DNA from: an uncultured Prevotella sp.
Lineage (GTDB): Bacteria; Bacteroidota; Bacteroidia; Bacteroidales; Bacteroidaceae
Assembly (NCBI GenBank): GCA_905234265.1
Contig: CAJOHJ010000007.1
Coordinates: forward strand, 124,001 to 188,000
Direction of reading: 5' to 3'
Length of the DNA stretch: 64,000 nucleotides
Shown here: positions 44,576-51,884 of the stretch, in pieces
How positions within the stretch are numbered: position 1 is the stretch's first letter
Layout: every line of letters starts with the position of its first letter
The notes under the pieces: generated by a model
The model's database searches: none
What the model was told of the DNA's origin: nothing
Seen by the model: the letters and a program-made list of their open reading frames with translations, nothing else
Position numbers and translations under genes: made by a program

Positions 44576-45664
44576 CTATAAAGCACCCTTGGTTGACGGC
44601 AATTCAAAGTGGGAGACATCACGTCTGACTGCCATCTTGATGGCTCTGGCCAGTGCCTTGAAGATGCCTTCTATCTTGTGGTGTTCATTTTCGCCCTCGG
44701 CCTTTATGTTAAGGTTCATGCCTGCGGCATCGCTGAGACTCTTGAAGAAGTGGAGAAACATCTCTGTAGGCATCTCGCCGATGCGCTCACGCTTGAATTC
44801 GGCATCCCACACAAGCCATGGGCGGCCTCCGAAGTCGAGGGCGACGGAACACAGACAGTCGTCCATCGGCAGCTGGAAGCCGTAGCGCTCTATGCCACGC
44901 TTGTCGCCGAGTGCCTTCTTCAGGCATTTGCCAAGGGCAAGTGCGGTGTCTTCGATGGTATGGTGCTCGTCAACGTGAAGGTCGCCATTGCAAACTACGG
45001 TCAAGTCTACCATGCCGTGCTTCCCGATTTGCTCTAACATGTGGTCGAAGAAACCAAGTCCCGTCTTGATGTCACAATGTCCGTTGCCGTCAAGGTCAAG
45101 CTTAATGTGTATGTCGGTCTCTTTTGTTGTCCGCCTGACTTCTGCCACACGCTCTCCGCCATAGGCAATGGCTGTTGCCCGCTGCCAACTGCTGGCGGCA
45201 TCGGCATCATCACCTGCAGAGTCTATCTTAAGGAACTTGCAGCCTATGTTTTGCGCAAACTGTCTGTCGGTATCTCTGTCGCCAATGACATAGCTTGCGG
45301 ACATGTCATATTCTGCATTCTCCATATACTTCTTCACCATGCCTGTGGCGGGCTTTCTGGTCTCTGAATTGTCTTCAGGGAAGTGACGGTCTATCAGTAT
45401 GTCGTCAAAATCCACGCCCTCACCTTTCATGGTGCCAAGGATGAAGTTGTGAACGGGCCAGAAGGTGTCTTCCGGGAAAGAGGGTGTTCCAAGGCCGTCC
45501 TGATTGCTTACCATCACAAACTCATAGTCGGTGTGCTGCCGCAAAAAGGCCAGACTGCTGATGGCACGTGGCACGAACTGCAGTTTTGCAAAGTCGTCGA
45601 TTTGCTCGTCGGATGGCTCGCGGATGATTGTTCCGTCGCGGTCTATGAAGAGGATTTTTTTCAT
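44576..45664 (-). CDS. hisB: Bifunctional histidinol-phosphatase / imidazoleglycerol-phosphate dehydratase
   Basis: Two steps of histidine synthesis in one chain of 362 residues. The N-terminal HAD phosphatase has [16 protein letters not shown] (nucleophile Asp7 and Asp9) and [13 protein letters not shown]; the C-terminal dehydratase has [20 protein letters not shown], the metal-binding [14 protein letters not shown] and [16 protein letters not shown]. No other his genes are in the window. Its start codon directly abuts the stop of the upstream membrane protein gene. Confidence 0.96.
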   Translation of the reverse strand: MKKILFIDRDGTIIREPSDEQIDDFAKLQFVPRAISSLAFLRQHTDYEFVMVSNQDGLGTPSFPEDTFWPVHNFILGTMKGEGVDFDDILIDRHFPEDNSETRKPATGMVKKYMENAEYDMSASYVIGDRDTDRQFAQNIGCKFLKIDSAGDDADAASSWQRATAIAYGGERVAEVRRTTKETDIHIKLDLDGNGHCDIKTGLGFFDHMLEQIGKHGMVDLTVVCNGDLHVDEHHTIEDTALALGKCLKKALGDKRGIERYGFQLPMDDCLCSVALDFGGRPWLVWDAEFKRERIGEMPTEMFLHFFKSLSDAAGMNLNIKAEGENEHHKIEGIFKALARAIKMAVRRDVSHFELPSTKGAL

Positions 45665-46303
45665 TTATTTGTCGGTTGATGAAATGCTGCCAAAAAGATA
45701 ATGGCAATGCATTAGGGATATTATAAGAATATAGAAATGGACAAACATGCATGCTGCATTGGTTGCCACAGACAGGTATGGCATGTAGGCAGGCATTCCT
45801 GAGGCGTCACCGATTAACTGACTGTGATATGCAACAATAGATGCAGTCTTTATGACGATTAATGGCAGCAGGATGATTATGCTTGCCAAGCAGAGCAACA
45901 GCATGCTGGTGAAGGTTACCGCCAGGATTATACCTATATGTCTGCCGAAAGCATAATGAATTGGTGGCTGCTGACGGCTGTTGCTGACGGCTGCCATATT
46001 CTTCTTGTTCAAAACGTTGACGGTAAACCATGTGGGAGGATTGCTGATGCTTCCAGAGACACTATGCTCTTTTAGCTTGCCCCAAATGCAGAGTATTCCG
46101 AGAACCAGAAGTACTGCGGCCACGGCTAATGCATACTTGTTGCCGGTATGTATGGCAATGCCTGCAGTGAGCGAGTAGAGTGTGGTGGCAATCCATGATG
46201 CCTTGAAGAATTTCTGCCAGTTGGCAGCATATAGCAACAGACCTGCGGCAAGAATGCTGCGATAGCTGCGCTTTTTGTATAAATCCAGGTTTGTATTGTC
46301 CAT
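45665..46303 (-). CDS. Hypothetical multi-span membrane protein
   Basis: 212 residues, no family recognised. Hydrophobic segments at about residues 35-55, 57-73, 120-150 and 177-200 (for example YALAVAAVLLVLGILCIWGK and ILAVTFTSMLLLCLASIIIL) predict four to five membrane helices; the N-terminus is short and polar. It ends immediately before the hisB start codon, so the two genes are translationally coupled, but nothing in it suggests histidine metabolism. Confidence 0.75.
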   Translation of the reverse strand: MDNTNLDLYKKRSYRSILAAGLLLYAANWQKFFKASWIATTLYSLTAGIAIHTGNKYALAVAAVLLVLGILCIWGKLKEHSVSGSISNPPTWFTVNVLNKKNMAAVSNSRQQPPIHYAFGRHIGIILAVTFTSMLLLCLASIIILLPLIVIKTASIVAYHSQLIGDASGMPAYMPYLSVATNAACMFVHFYILIISLMHCHYLFGSISSTDK

Positions 46304-46371
46304 GATTAATATGCTGACGTGTGTGAGGATAATCTGCTATATAATGGGAATACTTTACTGATGTGAAGATT

Positions 46372-46411
46372 GAAAAAAAAACGCGAAACTCATGTACTCA
46401 TAGGCTTCGCG
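46372..46411 (-). terminator. Terminator of serA
   Basis: On the minus strand a CGCGAA/TTCGCG stem (46382-46387 with 46406-46411), extendable by a G-U and a C-G pair, is followed by an uninterrupted run of T (46372-46381). The plus-strand side also ends in TTTTT, so it may work in both directions. Confidence 0.75.
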
Positions 46412-46432
46412 GCTTTTTATACAGTGTTGGTT

Positions 46433-47350
46433 TTATTTATTTACCTGGAATTTCGTGTCTCCGTCTTTGAAGAATGAATTAATCTGGCGTGCAGCTGCGA
46501 TGCCGGCATTGATGTTGGCTTCTGCCGTCTGAGCGCCCATCTTCTTCGGAGTTGAGAAATAGCGGTTGGCAAACTTTGCAAATTCGTCATTTGCATCAGG
46601 CATGATGTCGGTAACGAACTTCAGGTCTTCACGCTCTTGCATGAGTTTTATGAGTCCCTGCTCGTCAATAACCTCCTTGCGTGCCGTATTCACCAGTACG
46701 CCGCCTTTCTTCATCTTGTTCACCAAGTCGTAGCCAATGCTCTGGCGCGTCTCTGGCGTTGCAGGAATGTGAAGAGAGACTACGTCGCAGGTTTCAAAGA
46801 GTGCATCTTGATTGGCAACGGCATGCACACCAGCCTTCTCAATAACGTCTGCTGGGCAGAAAGCATCGTAGGCGTAGACATCCATGCCAAAGCCCTTTGC
46901 AATGCGTGCTACATTGCGGCCGACATTTCCAAAGGCCAAGATGCCAAGCTTCTTGCCTAACAGCTCCGTGCCGCTTTTTCCGTTGTAGAAACCGCGAACG
47001 GCCATGACAAGAAGTCCAAAGACAAGCTCTGCAACTGCATTTGCATTCTGTCCAGGAGTGTTTTCGGCGACTACACCATGTGCAGTAGCTGCGCCAAGGT
47101 CTATGTTGTCATAGCCAGCACCGGCACGGACAACTATTTTCAACTGTTTAGCAGCATCAAGGACTTCTGCATCAACTTTATCCGAGCGGATAATCAGTGC
47201 ATCTGCATCCTTGACAGCCTCCAGCAGTTGTGACTTTTCGGTATATTTCTCCAACAGCGCGAGTTCACCACCATTGGCTTCTATCTCTTTGCGAATGCCT
47301 TCTACTGCAGCTGCAGCAAAAGGTTTTTCTGTAGCAACTAAGACTTTCAT
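46433..47350 (-). CDS. serA: D-3-phosphoglycerate dehydrogenase
   Basis: First step of serine synthesis. 305 residues, the short form without ACT domain. NAD-binding Rossmann motif LGILAFGNVGRNVARIAKGF, substrate-site RAGAGYDNIDLGAATAHG, catalytic Arg/Glu/His region seen at VNTARKEVIDEQGL and the C-terminal GAQTAEANINAG replacing the usual H-x3-S-x2-A-x3 pattern, common in this subfamily. It follows serC with a 76-bp gap made entirely of a 21-bp repeat array. Confidence 0.93.
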   Translation of the reverse strand: MKVLVATEKPFAAAAVEGIRKEIEANGGELALLEKYTEKSQLLEAVKDADALIIRSDKVDAEVLDAAKQLKIVVRAGAGYDNIDLGAATAHGVVAENTPGQNANAVAELVFGLLVMAVRGFYNGKSGTELLGKKLGILAFGNVGRNVARIAKGFGMDVYAYDAFCPADVIEKAGVHAVANQDALFETCDVVSLHIPATPETRQSIGYDLVNKMKKGGVLVNTARKEVIDEQGLIKLMQEREDLKFVTDIMPDANDEFAKFANRYFSTPKKMGAQTAEANINAGIAAARQINSFFKDGDTKFQVNK

Positions 47351-47432
47351 ATCAGTTCTTGAATTAGTGATACCAGTTATTAAATTAGCGATATCAGTTC
47401 CTAAATTCGTGATATCAGTTGTTCAATTAATG
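47349..47432. repeat. 21-bp-period array E between serC and serA: four units, 84 bp
   Basis: Units start at 47349, 47370, 47391 and 47412. On the plus strand each begins ATAYCAGTT and continues with an AAATT- or GAATT-like core, ending in G; TGATATC-type palindromes form at unit borders. The sequence is unrelated to the AGATAA arrays but has the same exact period. It overlaps the last base pairs of serC and the first two bases of the serA start codon. Confidence 0.88.
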
Positions 47433-48494
47433 ATTAGCTTCGAATTCTTTCATGCAGCTGACAAGAGCCTGACATCCTTCGATGGTCTGAGCGTTGTAGC
47501 ATGAAGCACGGAAACCACCGACAGAACGATGGCCCTTAACGCCAACCATTCCCTTGGAAGTTGCAAAGTCAAGAAAGTCTTTCTCCAGTTCTTTGTACTC
47601 ATCAGCCATTACGAAGCAAATGTTCATCACAGAGCGGTCTTCCTCAACAGCTGTGCCGCGGAACATCTTGTTGCGGTCAATCTCGCCATACACGATTTCT
47701 GCGCGCTGCTGTGCAAGCTTGTCCATAGCTTCTACACCGCCGTTTTTCTTTATCCAGCGGAGAGTCTCCAGAGCAGAATAGATGGGAACAACAGGAGGAG
47801 TGTTGAACATAGAACCCTTGTCCACGTGCGTACGGTAGTCAAGCATTGTCGGGATTTCACGAGGAGCCTTGCCTAATGCATCGTCCTTCACAATGATTAT
47901 TGTTACGCCGGCCATGGCCAAGTTCTTCTGTGCGCCAGCATAAATAGCGTCGTATTTTGCCACGTCGATGGGACGGCTGAAGATGTCGCTTGACATGTCA
48001 GCAATCAGGCGTACGGGAACGTCTAAGTCTTTACGGATTTCGGTGCCGTATATAGTGTTGTTCGTCGTGATGTGCAGGTAATCGCAATCAGCAGGTACTG
48101 ACCATCCTTTTGGAATAAAGGTATAGTTTGCATCAGCAGAAGATGCTACTTCAACAACTTCGCCAAAAAGCTTAGCTTCCTTCATGGCCTTCTTAGCCCA
48201 GACGCCAGTGTTCAAATAGGCGGCCTTCTTGATGAGGAAGTTGTATGGAATCATGCAGAACTCCAGGCTTGCTCCGCCACCAAGGAAAATAACAGAATAT
48301 CCTTCGGGAACGGAAAGCAGCTCTTTTACTAAGGCTACTGCCTCATCCACAACAGGCTGAAAGTCCTTTGCACGGTGGCTGATTTCCATCAGTGAAAGGC
48401 CAGAGCCATTGAAGTCCAAACACTGCTGAGCGGTTTTCTCAATAACTTCGCGAGGTAACATCGATGGTCCTGCGTTAAAGTTGTACTTCTTCAT
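47427..48494 (-). CDS. serC: Phosphoserine aminotransferase
   Basis: Second step of serine synthesis, converting 3-phosphohydroxypyruvate to phosphoserine with PLP; also used in pyridoxal synthesis. 355 residues. Seen: [20 protein letters not shown] at the N-terminus, [13 protein letters not shown], the phosphate-binding [12 protein letters not shown], the PLP-lysine in [14 protein letters not shown], and [15 protein letters not shown] at the C-terminus. With serA downstream it forms a serine operon. Confidence 0.96.
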   Translation of the reverse strand: MKKYNFNAGPSMLPREVIEKTAQQCLDFNGSGLSLMEISHRAKDFQPVVDEAVALVKELLSVPEGYSVIFLGGGASLEFCMIPYNFLIKKAAYLNTGVWAKKAMKEAKLFGEVVEVASSADANYTFIPKGWSVPADCDYLHITTNNTIYGTEIRKDLDVPVRLIADMSSDIFSRPIDVAKYDAIYAGAQKNLAMAGVTIIIVKDDALGKAPREIPTMLDYRTHVDKGSMFNTPPVVPIYSALETLRWIKKNGGVEAMDKLAQQRAEIVYGEIDRNKMFRGTAVEEDRSVMNICFVMADEYKELEKDFLDFATSKGMVGVKGHRSVGGFRASCYNAQTIEGCQALVSCMKEFEANH

Positions 48495-48544
48495 TTCTAT
48501 GCTTGTTTTAATTAAAAATATCTCTTTTTTGTAAATTCAGGGTG

Positions 48545-48552
48545 CGAAGTTA
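48545..48552 (-). promoter_or_regulatory. Possible serC promoter, -7 element
   Basis: Reads TAACTTCG on the minus strand, one base from TAnnTTTG, 50 bp upstream of serC. Confidence 0.4.
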
Positions 48553-48598
48553 CACTTTTTGCACGAAACCGGCAAATATTTGAGCAATAATCCACAAG

Positions 48599-48619
48599 AA
48601 GCCACTAAAAAAGTGGCTT
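48599..48619 (-). terminator. Hairpin after the OmpH-like gene
   Basis: AAGCCACT (48599-48606) pairs perfectly with AGTGGCTT (48612-48619) across a 5-nt loop, 18 bp beyond the stop of the OmpH-like gene. The U-tract is poor on the minus strand (TTCTTG) and better on the plus strand (TTTTT). Confidence 0.55.
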
Positions 48620-48636
48620 TTTGCTAACTCTGTTTG

Positions 48637-49248
48637 TCATTTCTTGGTGCTTTTAGTGTCTTCTTTGATGGTAGACTTATAGCGTTTGTTCAGACCGTTA
48701 ATAACATCCTGCGTAATGTCATATCGCTTTGCTGCGAGAAGAATGTTGTCTCCCTGCTTTGTCAGGATGAAGTCATATTTCTTGGTCTTGTTGTATTCTG
48801 CGAGAAAGTGTTGCAGTGAGTCGCGCAGTCCGTCATTGTATTTCTGTGTTTCCTGTGCCAGTTCGTTCTCCAGACGGGCTTGCAGTTCCTGCAGGCTTTG
48901 CTGCTGACGCTGGATAGCTGCCTGCTGGCTTTCTGCCTGTTCGCGGCTTGTGAAAGAATTGTTTTGAATTTTCTGCTGGAAGTTAGCCATTGCATTTTGC
49001 AGTTGCTGTCCCTTTGCATTCAGCGTGTTTCGGGCATTTGTGCTTCTTTTCTGCAAAAGCAGGGAAAACTCCTTGCAGAACTCATACTGAGTCATCAAAG
49101 AGTCAACCTCAATAAATGCGATTTTCAGACCAGCAGTCTCTTCACTGTTTTGGGCAGAGTTAGACTTTTCATCCATTTTAGGACTTGCATTGTTGCAAGA
49201 GGCCAACACTGTCAGGACAGTAAAAGCCAGAAAGATGTACTTTTTCAT
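48637..49248 (-). CDS. OmpH/Skp-family lipoprotein
   Basis: 203 residues. Signal peptide with lipobox (MKKYIFLAFTVLTVLASCNN, Cys18), then the OmpH pattern: LKIAFIEVDSLMTQYEF, a long Gln/Glu/Lys-rich coiled coil (about residues 65-150, with GQQLQNAMANFQQKIQNNSF) and a C-terminal strand KKYDFILTKQGDNILLAAKR. Skp proteins are soluble periplasmic chaperones of outer-membrane proteins; this lipidated form would be membrane-tethered. Confidence 0.88.
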   Translation of the reverse strand: MKKYIFLAFTVLTVLASCNNASPKMDEKSNSAQNSEETAGLKIAFIEVDSLMTQYEFCKEFSLLLQKRSTNARNTLNAKGQQLQNAMANFQQKIQNNSFTSREQAESQQAAIQRQQQSLQELQARLENELAQETQKYNDGLRDSLQHFLAEYNKTKKYDFILTKQGDNILLAAKRYDITQDVINGLNKRYKSTIKEDTKSTKK

Positions 49249-49325
49249 TTTTATAGATTTTTTTTGAAATATCTTCTCTTATATATAATTAATGTGTATA
49301 GAAACCGTTTGTTAGTTTATTCCGC

Positions 49326-49532
49326 TCATCTTTCGGCGACGGCAGTCCTTGCTTTGGTTCGCATTTCCTTGTCTTGCTCCATGACGCAATGAATACCTCT
49401 TTGTCTCATTGCTTCACTGTCGTGAATATGCTGGGAGGAGAAGCTTCCGTCTTTGCTGGCAAGCACTTTTACCAGCAAAAAAGTCATGCTGATAGCAATA
49501 ATTAACGTACTGACAAGCAGAATATTCAACAT
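49326..49532 (-). CDS. Small conserved-looking membrane protein
   Basis: 68 residues: one N-terminal membrane helix (MLNILLVSTLIIAISMTFLL) followed by a short hydrophilic tail with FSSQHIHDSEAMRQRGIHCV and a Cys. Similar small proteins are common in Bacteroidales genomes, without known function. An in-frame codon at 49577 is rejected because it lies in the -7 element at 49575-49582; ATG 49532 sits 36 bp behind the inferred transcription start. It leads into the OmpH-like gene after 77 bp. Confidence 0.65.
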   Translation of the reverse strand: MLNILLVSTLIIAISMTFLLVKVLASKDGSFSSQHIHDSEAMRQRGIHCVMEQDKEMRTKARTAVAER

Positions 49533-49539
49533 AAATTGG

Positions 49540-49547
49540 TAACTTTG
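49540..49547 (+). promoter_or_regulatory. pepD promoter, -7 element
   Basis: TAACTTTG matches TAnnTTTG, 74 bp before the pepD start; it overlaps the leader of the divergent small membrane protein gene. Confidence 0.5.
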
Positions 49548-49574
49548 CGCAGTTTTAAACTGCTTTTGCAAGTG

Positions 49575-49582
49575 CAAAGGTA
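49575..49582 (-). promoter_or_regulatory. Promoter of the small membrane protein / OmpH-like pair, -7 element
   Basis: Reads TACCTTTG on the minus strand, matching TAnnTTTG, 43 bp upstream of ATG 49532. Confidence 0.55.
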
Positions 49583-49621
49583 AACAAATAATTTAGAACT
49601 ACAGATTAATAAATATTAATT

Positions 49622-51082
49622 ATGAATAAAAGTGAGTTAAAACCTGCTTCTGTCTTTCAACAGTTTGCAAAGATTAATGAAATTCCACGTCCGTCAAAGC
49701 GTGAAGAGAAAATGATAGAATATCTGAGGAACTGGGGAAAAAGTCATTCCTTAGACACACAAGTTGATGAAACCGGTAATGTCATAATCCGCAAGTCGGC
49801 CACGCCAGGCATGGAAAATGTGAAGACCGTTATCTTGCAGAGCCATATGGACATGGTGTGCGACAAGCTGGTTGACGTTGAGTTTGATTTCGACAACGAC
49901 CCCATCAAAACGTATATCGACGGCGAATGGCTTACTGCCGAAGGTACCACGTTAGGAGCCGACGATGGCATCGGCTGTGCCATAGAGCTGGCCTTGTTGG
50001 AAGCCGACGATATTCCCCATGGCCCAATAGAGTGCGTCTTCACCCGTGATGAAGAAACTGGTCTTACTGGCGCAGAAGGCATGAAGGCAGGCTTCATGAC
50101 CGGCGACTACCTCATCAACCTGGACTCAGAAGACGAGGGCGAAATCTTCGTCAGCTGTGCCGGCGGTCGCAACACCACCTGTACCTTTAGCTTCTCCACG
50201 GAGCCTTCTCCACAAGGCTATTTCTTCTTAAAGGCACAGCTTAAAGGCCTTGTCGGAGGCCATTCTGGCGACGACATCAACAAGCAGCGCGCCAATGCCA
50301 TTAAGCTGCTTGGACGTTTTCTTTTCAATGAAATGCAAAAATACGACGGTCTGCGTCTTTCACAGTTCAACAGCGGCAAGATGCATAATGCCATTCCACG
50401 CGACGGCATGTTTGTCATAGCCGTACCCTCTGCCGTCAAGGAAAACGTCAAGGCCGACTGGAACATCTTCGCCTCCGACGTAGAGGAAGAATTCCATGTA
50501 ACAGACACCAATATGGTGTGGAGCATGGAGAGTACCGATGCAATGCCTGTTATCGAGGCTTCCGTTGCGCGCAATTTTGTATATTCCATACAGGCTGTCG
50601 ACAACGGAATATATGCTATCTGCCAGGATCCGGCGCTTGGCGGAATGGTAGAGACATCAAGCAACATAGCAAGTGTAGAGACCAAGGACGGTGAGATAGT
50701 CATAGTCTCTTCGCAGCGTTCCAATGTCATGTCCAACCTTGACAACATGTGTTCCACCGTTGGCGCATGCTTCTCATTGGCAGGAGCCAAGGTCGTTCAT
50801 TCCGACGGCTATCCAGCATGGAAGATGCGCTCAGACAGCGACTTACAGCGGATAGTCAAAGACTCTTACGTCCGCCTTTTTGGCAAGGAGCCTGTCATTC
50901 GTGGCATACATGCCGGTCTGGAGTGCGGTCTGTTCTCAGAGCGTTATCCAAACCTTGACATGGTTTCGTTTGGCCCGACGCTCCGTTACGTCCACACCCC
51001 GGAGGAGCGCCTCCTCATTCCCACCGTTGAAATGGTGTGGAACCACTTGCTTGACATTTTGAAAAACATCCCCCAGAAATGA
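49622..51082 (+). CDS. pepD: Aminoacyl-histidine dipeptidase (carnosinase-like)
   Basis: Cytoplasmic M20 metallopeptidase hydrolysing dipeptides such as Xaa-His. 486 residues, usual size. Metal-site motifs: VILQSHMDMVCD (His and Asp), TLGADDGIG (bridging Asp), FTRDEETGLTGAEGM (catalytic Glu pair), LINLDSEDEGEI, and the late His in RGIHAGLECGLF. A lid-domain zinc region is covered by LVGGHSGDDINKQRANAI. It overlaps the next lipoprotein gene by 4 bp. Confidence 0.96.
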   Translation: MNKSELKPASVFQQFAKINEIPRPSKREEKMIEYLRNWGKSHSLDTQVDETGNVIIRKSATPGMENVKTVILQSHMDMVCDKLVDVEFDFDNDPIKTYIDGEWLTAEGTTLGADDGIGCAIELALLEADDIPHGPIECVFTRDEETGLTGAEGMKAGFMTGDYLINLDSEDEGEIFVSCAGGRNTTCTFSFSTEPSPQGYFFLKAQLKGLVGGHSGDDINKQRANAIKLLGRFLFNEMQKYDGLRLSQFNSGKMHNAIPRDGMFVIAVPSAVKENVKADWNIFASDVEEEFHVTDTNMVWSMESTDAMPVIEASVARNFVYSIQAVDNGIYAICQDPALGGMVETSSNIASVETKDGEIVIVSSQRSNVMSNLDNMCSTVGACFSLAGAKVVHSDGYPAWKMRSDSDLQRIVKDSYVRLFGKEPVIRGIHAGLECGLFSERYPNLDMVSFGPTLRYVHTPEERLLIPTVEMVWNHLLDILKNIPQK

Positions 51083-51462
51083 TTCTTTGCTTTAAGAGAT
51101 ACATGGTTGTCTTGGCTGTTGTGCTGCTGTTCACTGCTTGTGGACGGCAGCACAATGCCGAGTCCGCCGTTCAGGACTTCATAGAGGCCAACCATAGCAA
51201 CGCTGGCGACGTTGAGGTGCTTAGTTGCTCGAAAATAGATTCCACAAAAGTTTTGTCAGACTCAGCCATAGCCGTAATGCAGCACAATGCAGCTCCGGGA
51301 TTTAACAAAGGAATAGAATATCCTGCGCGCAAGTCACGCCTGCTGTATGTCCTGCGCACCACATACCTGTCTGGCAGCGACACATGCGGTGCAACATTTT
51401 ATCTGAATTCTGACATGCAGGTGGTTGCCCTCAAGCCCAATGCCGTAGTATCCGGCAATTAG
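51079..51462 (+). CDS. Small predicted lipoprotein
   Basis: 127 residues, function unknown. N-terminus MILCFKRYMVVLAVVLLFTACG has an FTAC lipobox (Cys at 21). The mature part contains SAVQDFIEANHSNAGDVEVL and an ATFYLNSDMQVVALKP beta-hairpin-like end. The start overlaps the pepD stop (ATGA), so translation is coupled. It ends 4 bp into the convergent hypothetical gene. Confidence 0.75.
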   Translation: MILCFKRYMVVLAVVLLFTACGRQHNAESAVQDFIEANHSNAGDVEVLSCSKIDSTKVLSDSAIAVMQHNAAPGFNKGIEYPARKSRLLYVLRTTYLSGSDTCGATFYLNSDMQVVALKPNAVVSGN

Positions 51463-51884
51463 CCGTTGGCTCCCATAAATTTTGCCCTTTCCTTTGCAGT
51501 CATGGCAGCAAACAGTTGCCACTCGTTAGCCGTCTGCTTATTGTCCAAGTAGTGCAGGTCGTTCATGTGCCTGTATGCTTCCATCTCGAAAGGGTTTAGC
51601 CTGTATCCGGCATTTTTCACCTTTCTTGCGCAGAAAAGTCCTTGCAGCCAATAGTAGGCATAGCAACAGTAGAAGCATATCCATGAATTGCGAGTCGCCC
51701 TTGCCTGATAGAGGTGTATCATTTCATGGTTTTTCAGTGTGTCGTACCTGCTGTTTATCTTTTCTGCCTCGTCCTTTGTTCTGGTCACAATAACTCCGAA
51801 AAAAGTCAGAGCATCATATCCCCTCCGCAGCATGAGAGGAATGTGCACCGCCTTCATATCCGTTGTGCGCTTAGGGCTTTTCAT
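51459..51884 (-). CDS. Hypothetical protein with an NHEMIHLYQ motif
   Basis: 141 residues, no family recognised. LKNHEMIHLYQARATR resembles a gluzincin-like HExxH metal site (HEMIH), and NPFEMEAYRHMND about 45 residues later could supply the third Glu ligand. Between them are aromatic and Cys-rich hydrophobic residues (WICFYCCYAYYWLQGLFCAR) that could form one membrane segment. It starts inside the ligA stop (ATGA), so it is coupled to ligA. A membrane-associated metallopeptidase-like protein is possible but unproven. Confidence 0.65.
   Translation of the reverse strand: MKSPKRTTDMKAVHIPLMLRRGYDALTFFGVIVTRTKDEAEKINSRYDTLKNHEMIHLYQARATRNSWICFYCCYAYYWLQGLFCARKVKNAGYRLNPFEMEAYRHMNDLHYLDNKQTANEWQLFAAMTAKERAKFMGANG

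Noticed and set aside
46304..46371. Promoter for the hypothetical membrane protein and hisB
   Set aside because: No TAnnTTTG element was found in this AT-rich gap, so none is claimed.
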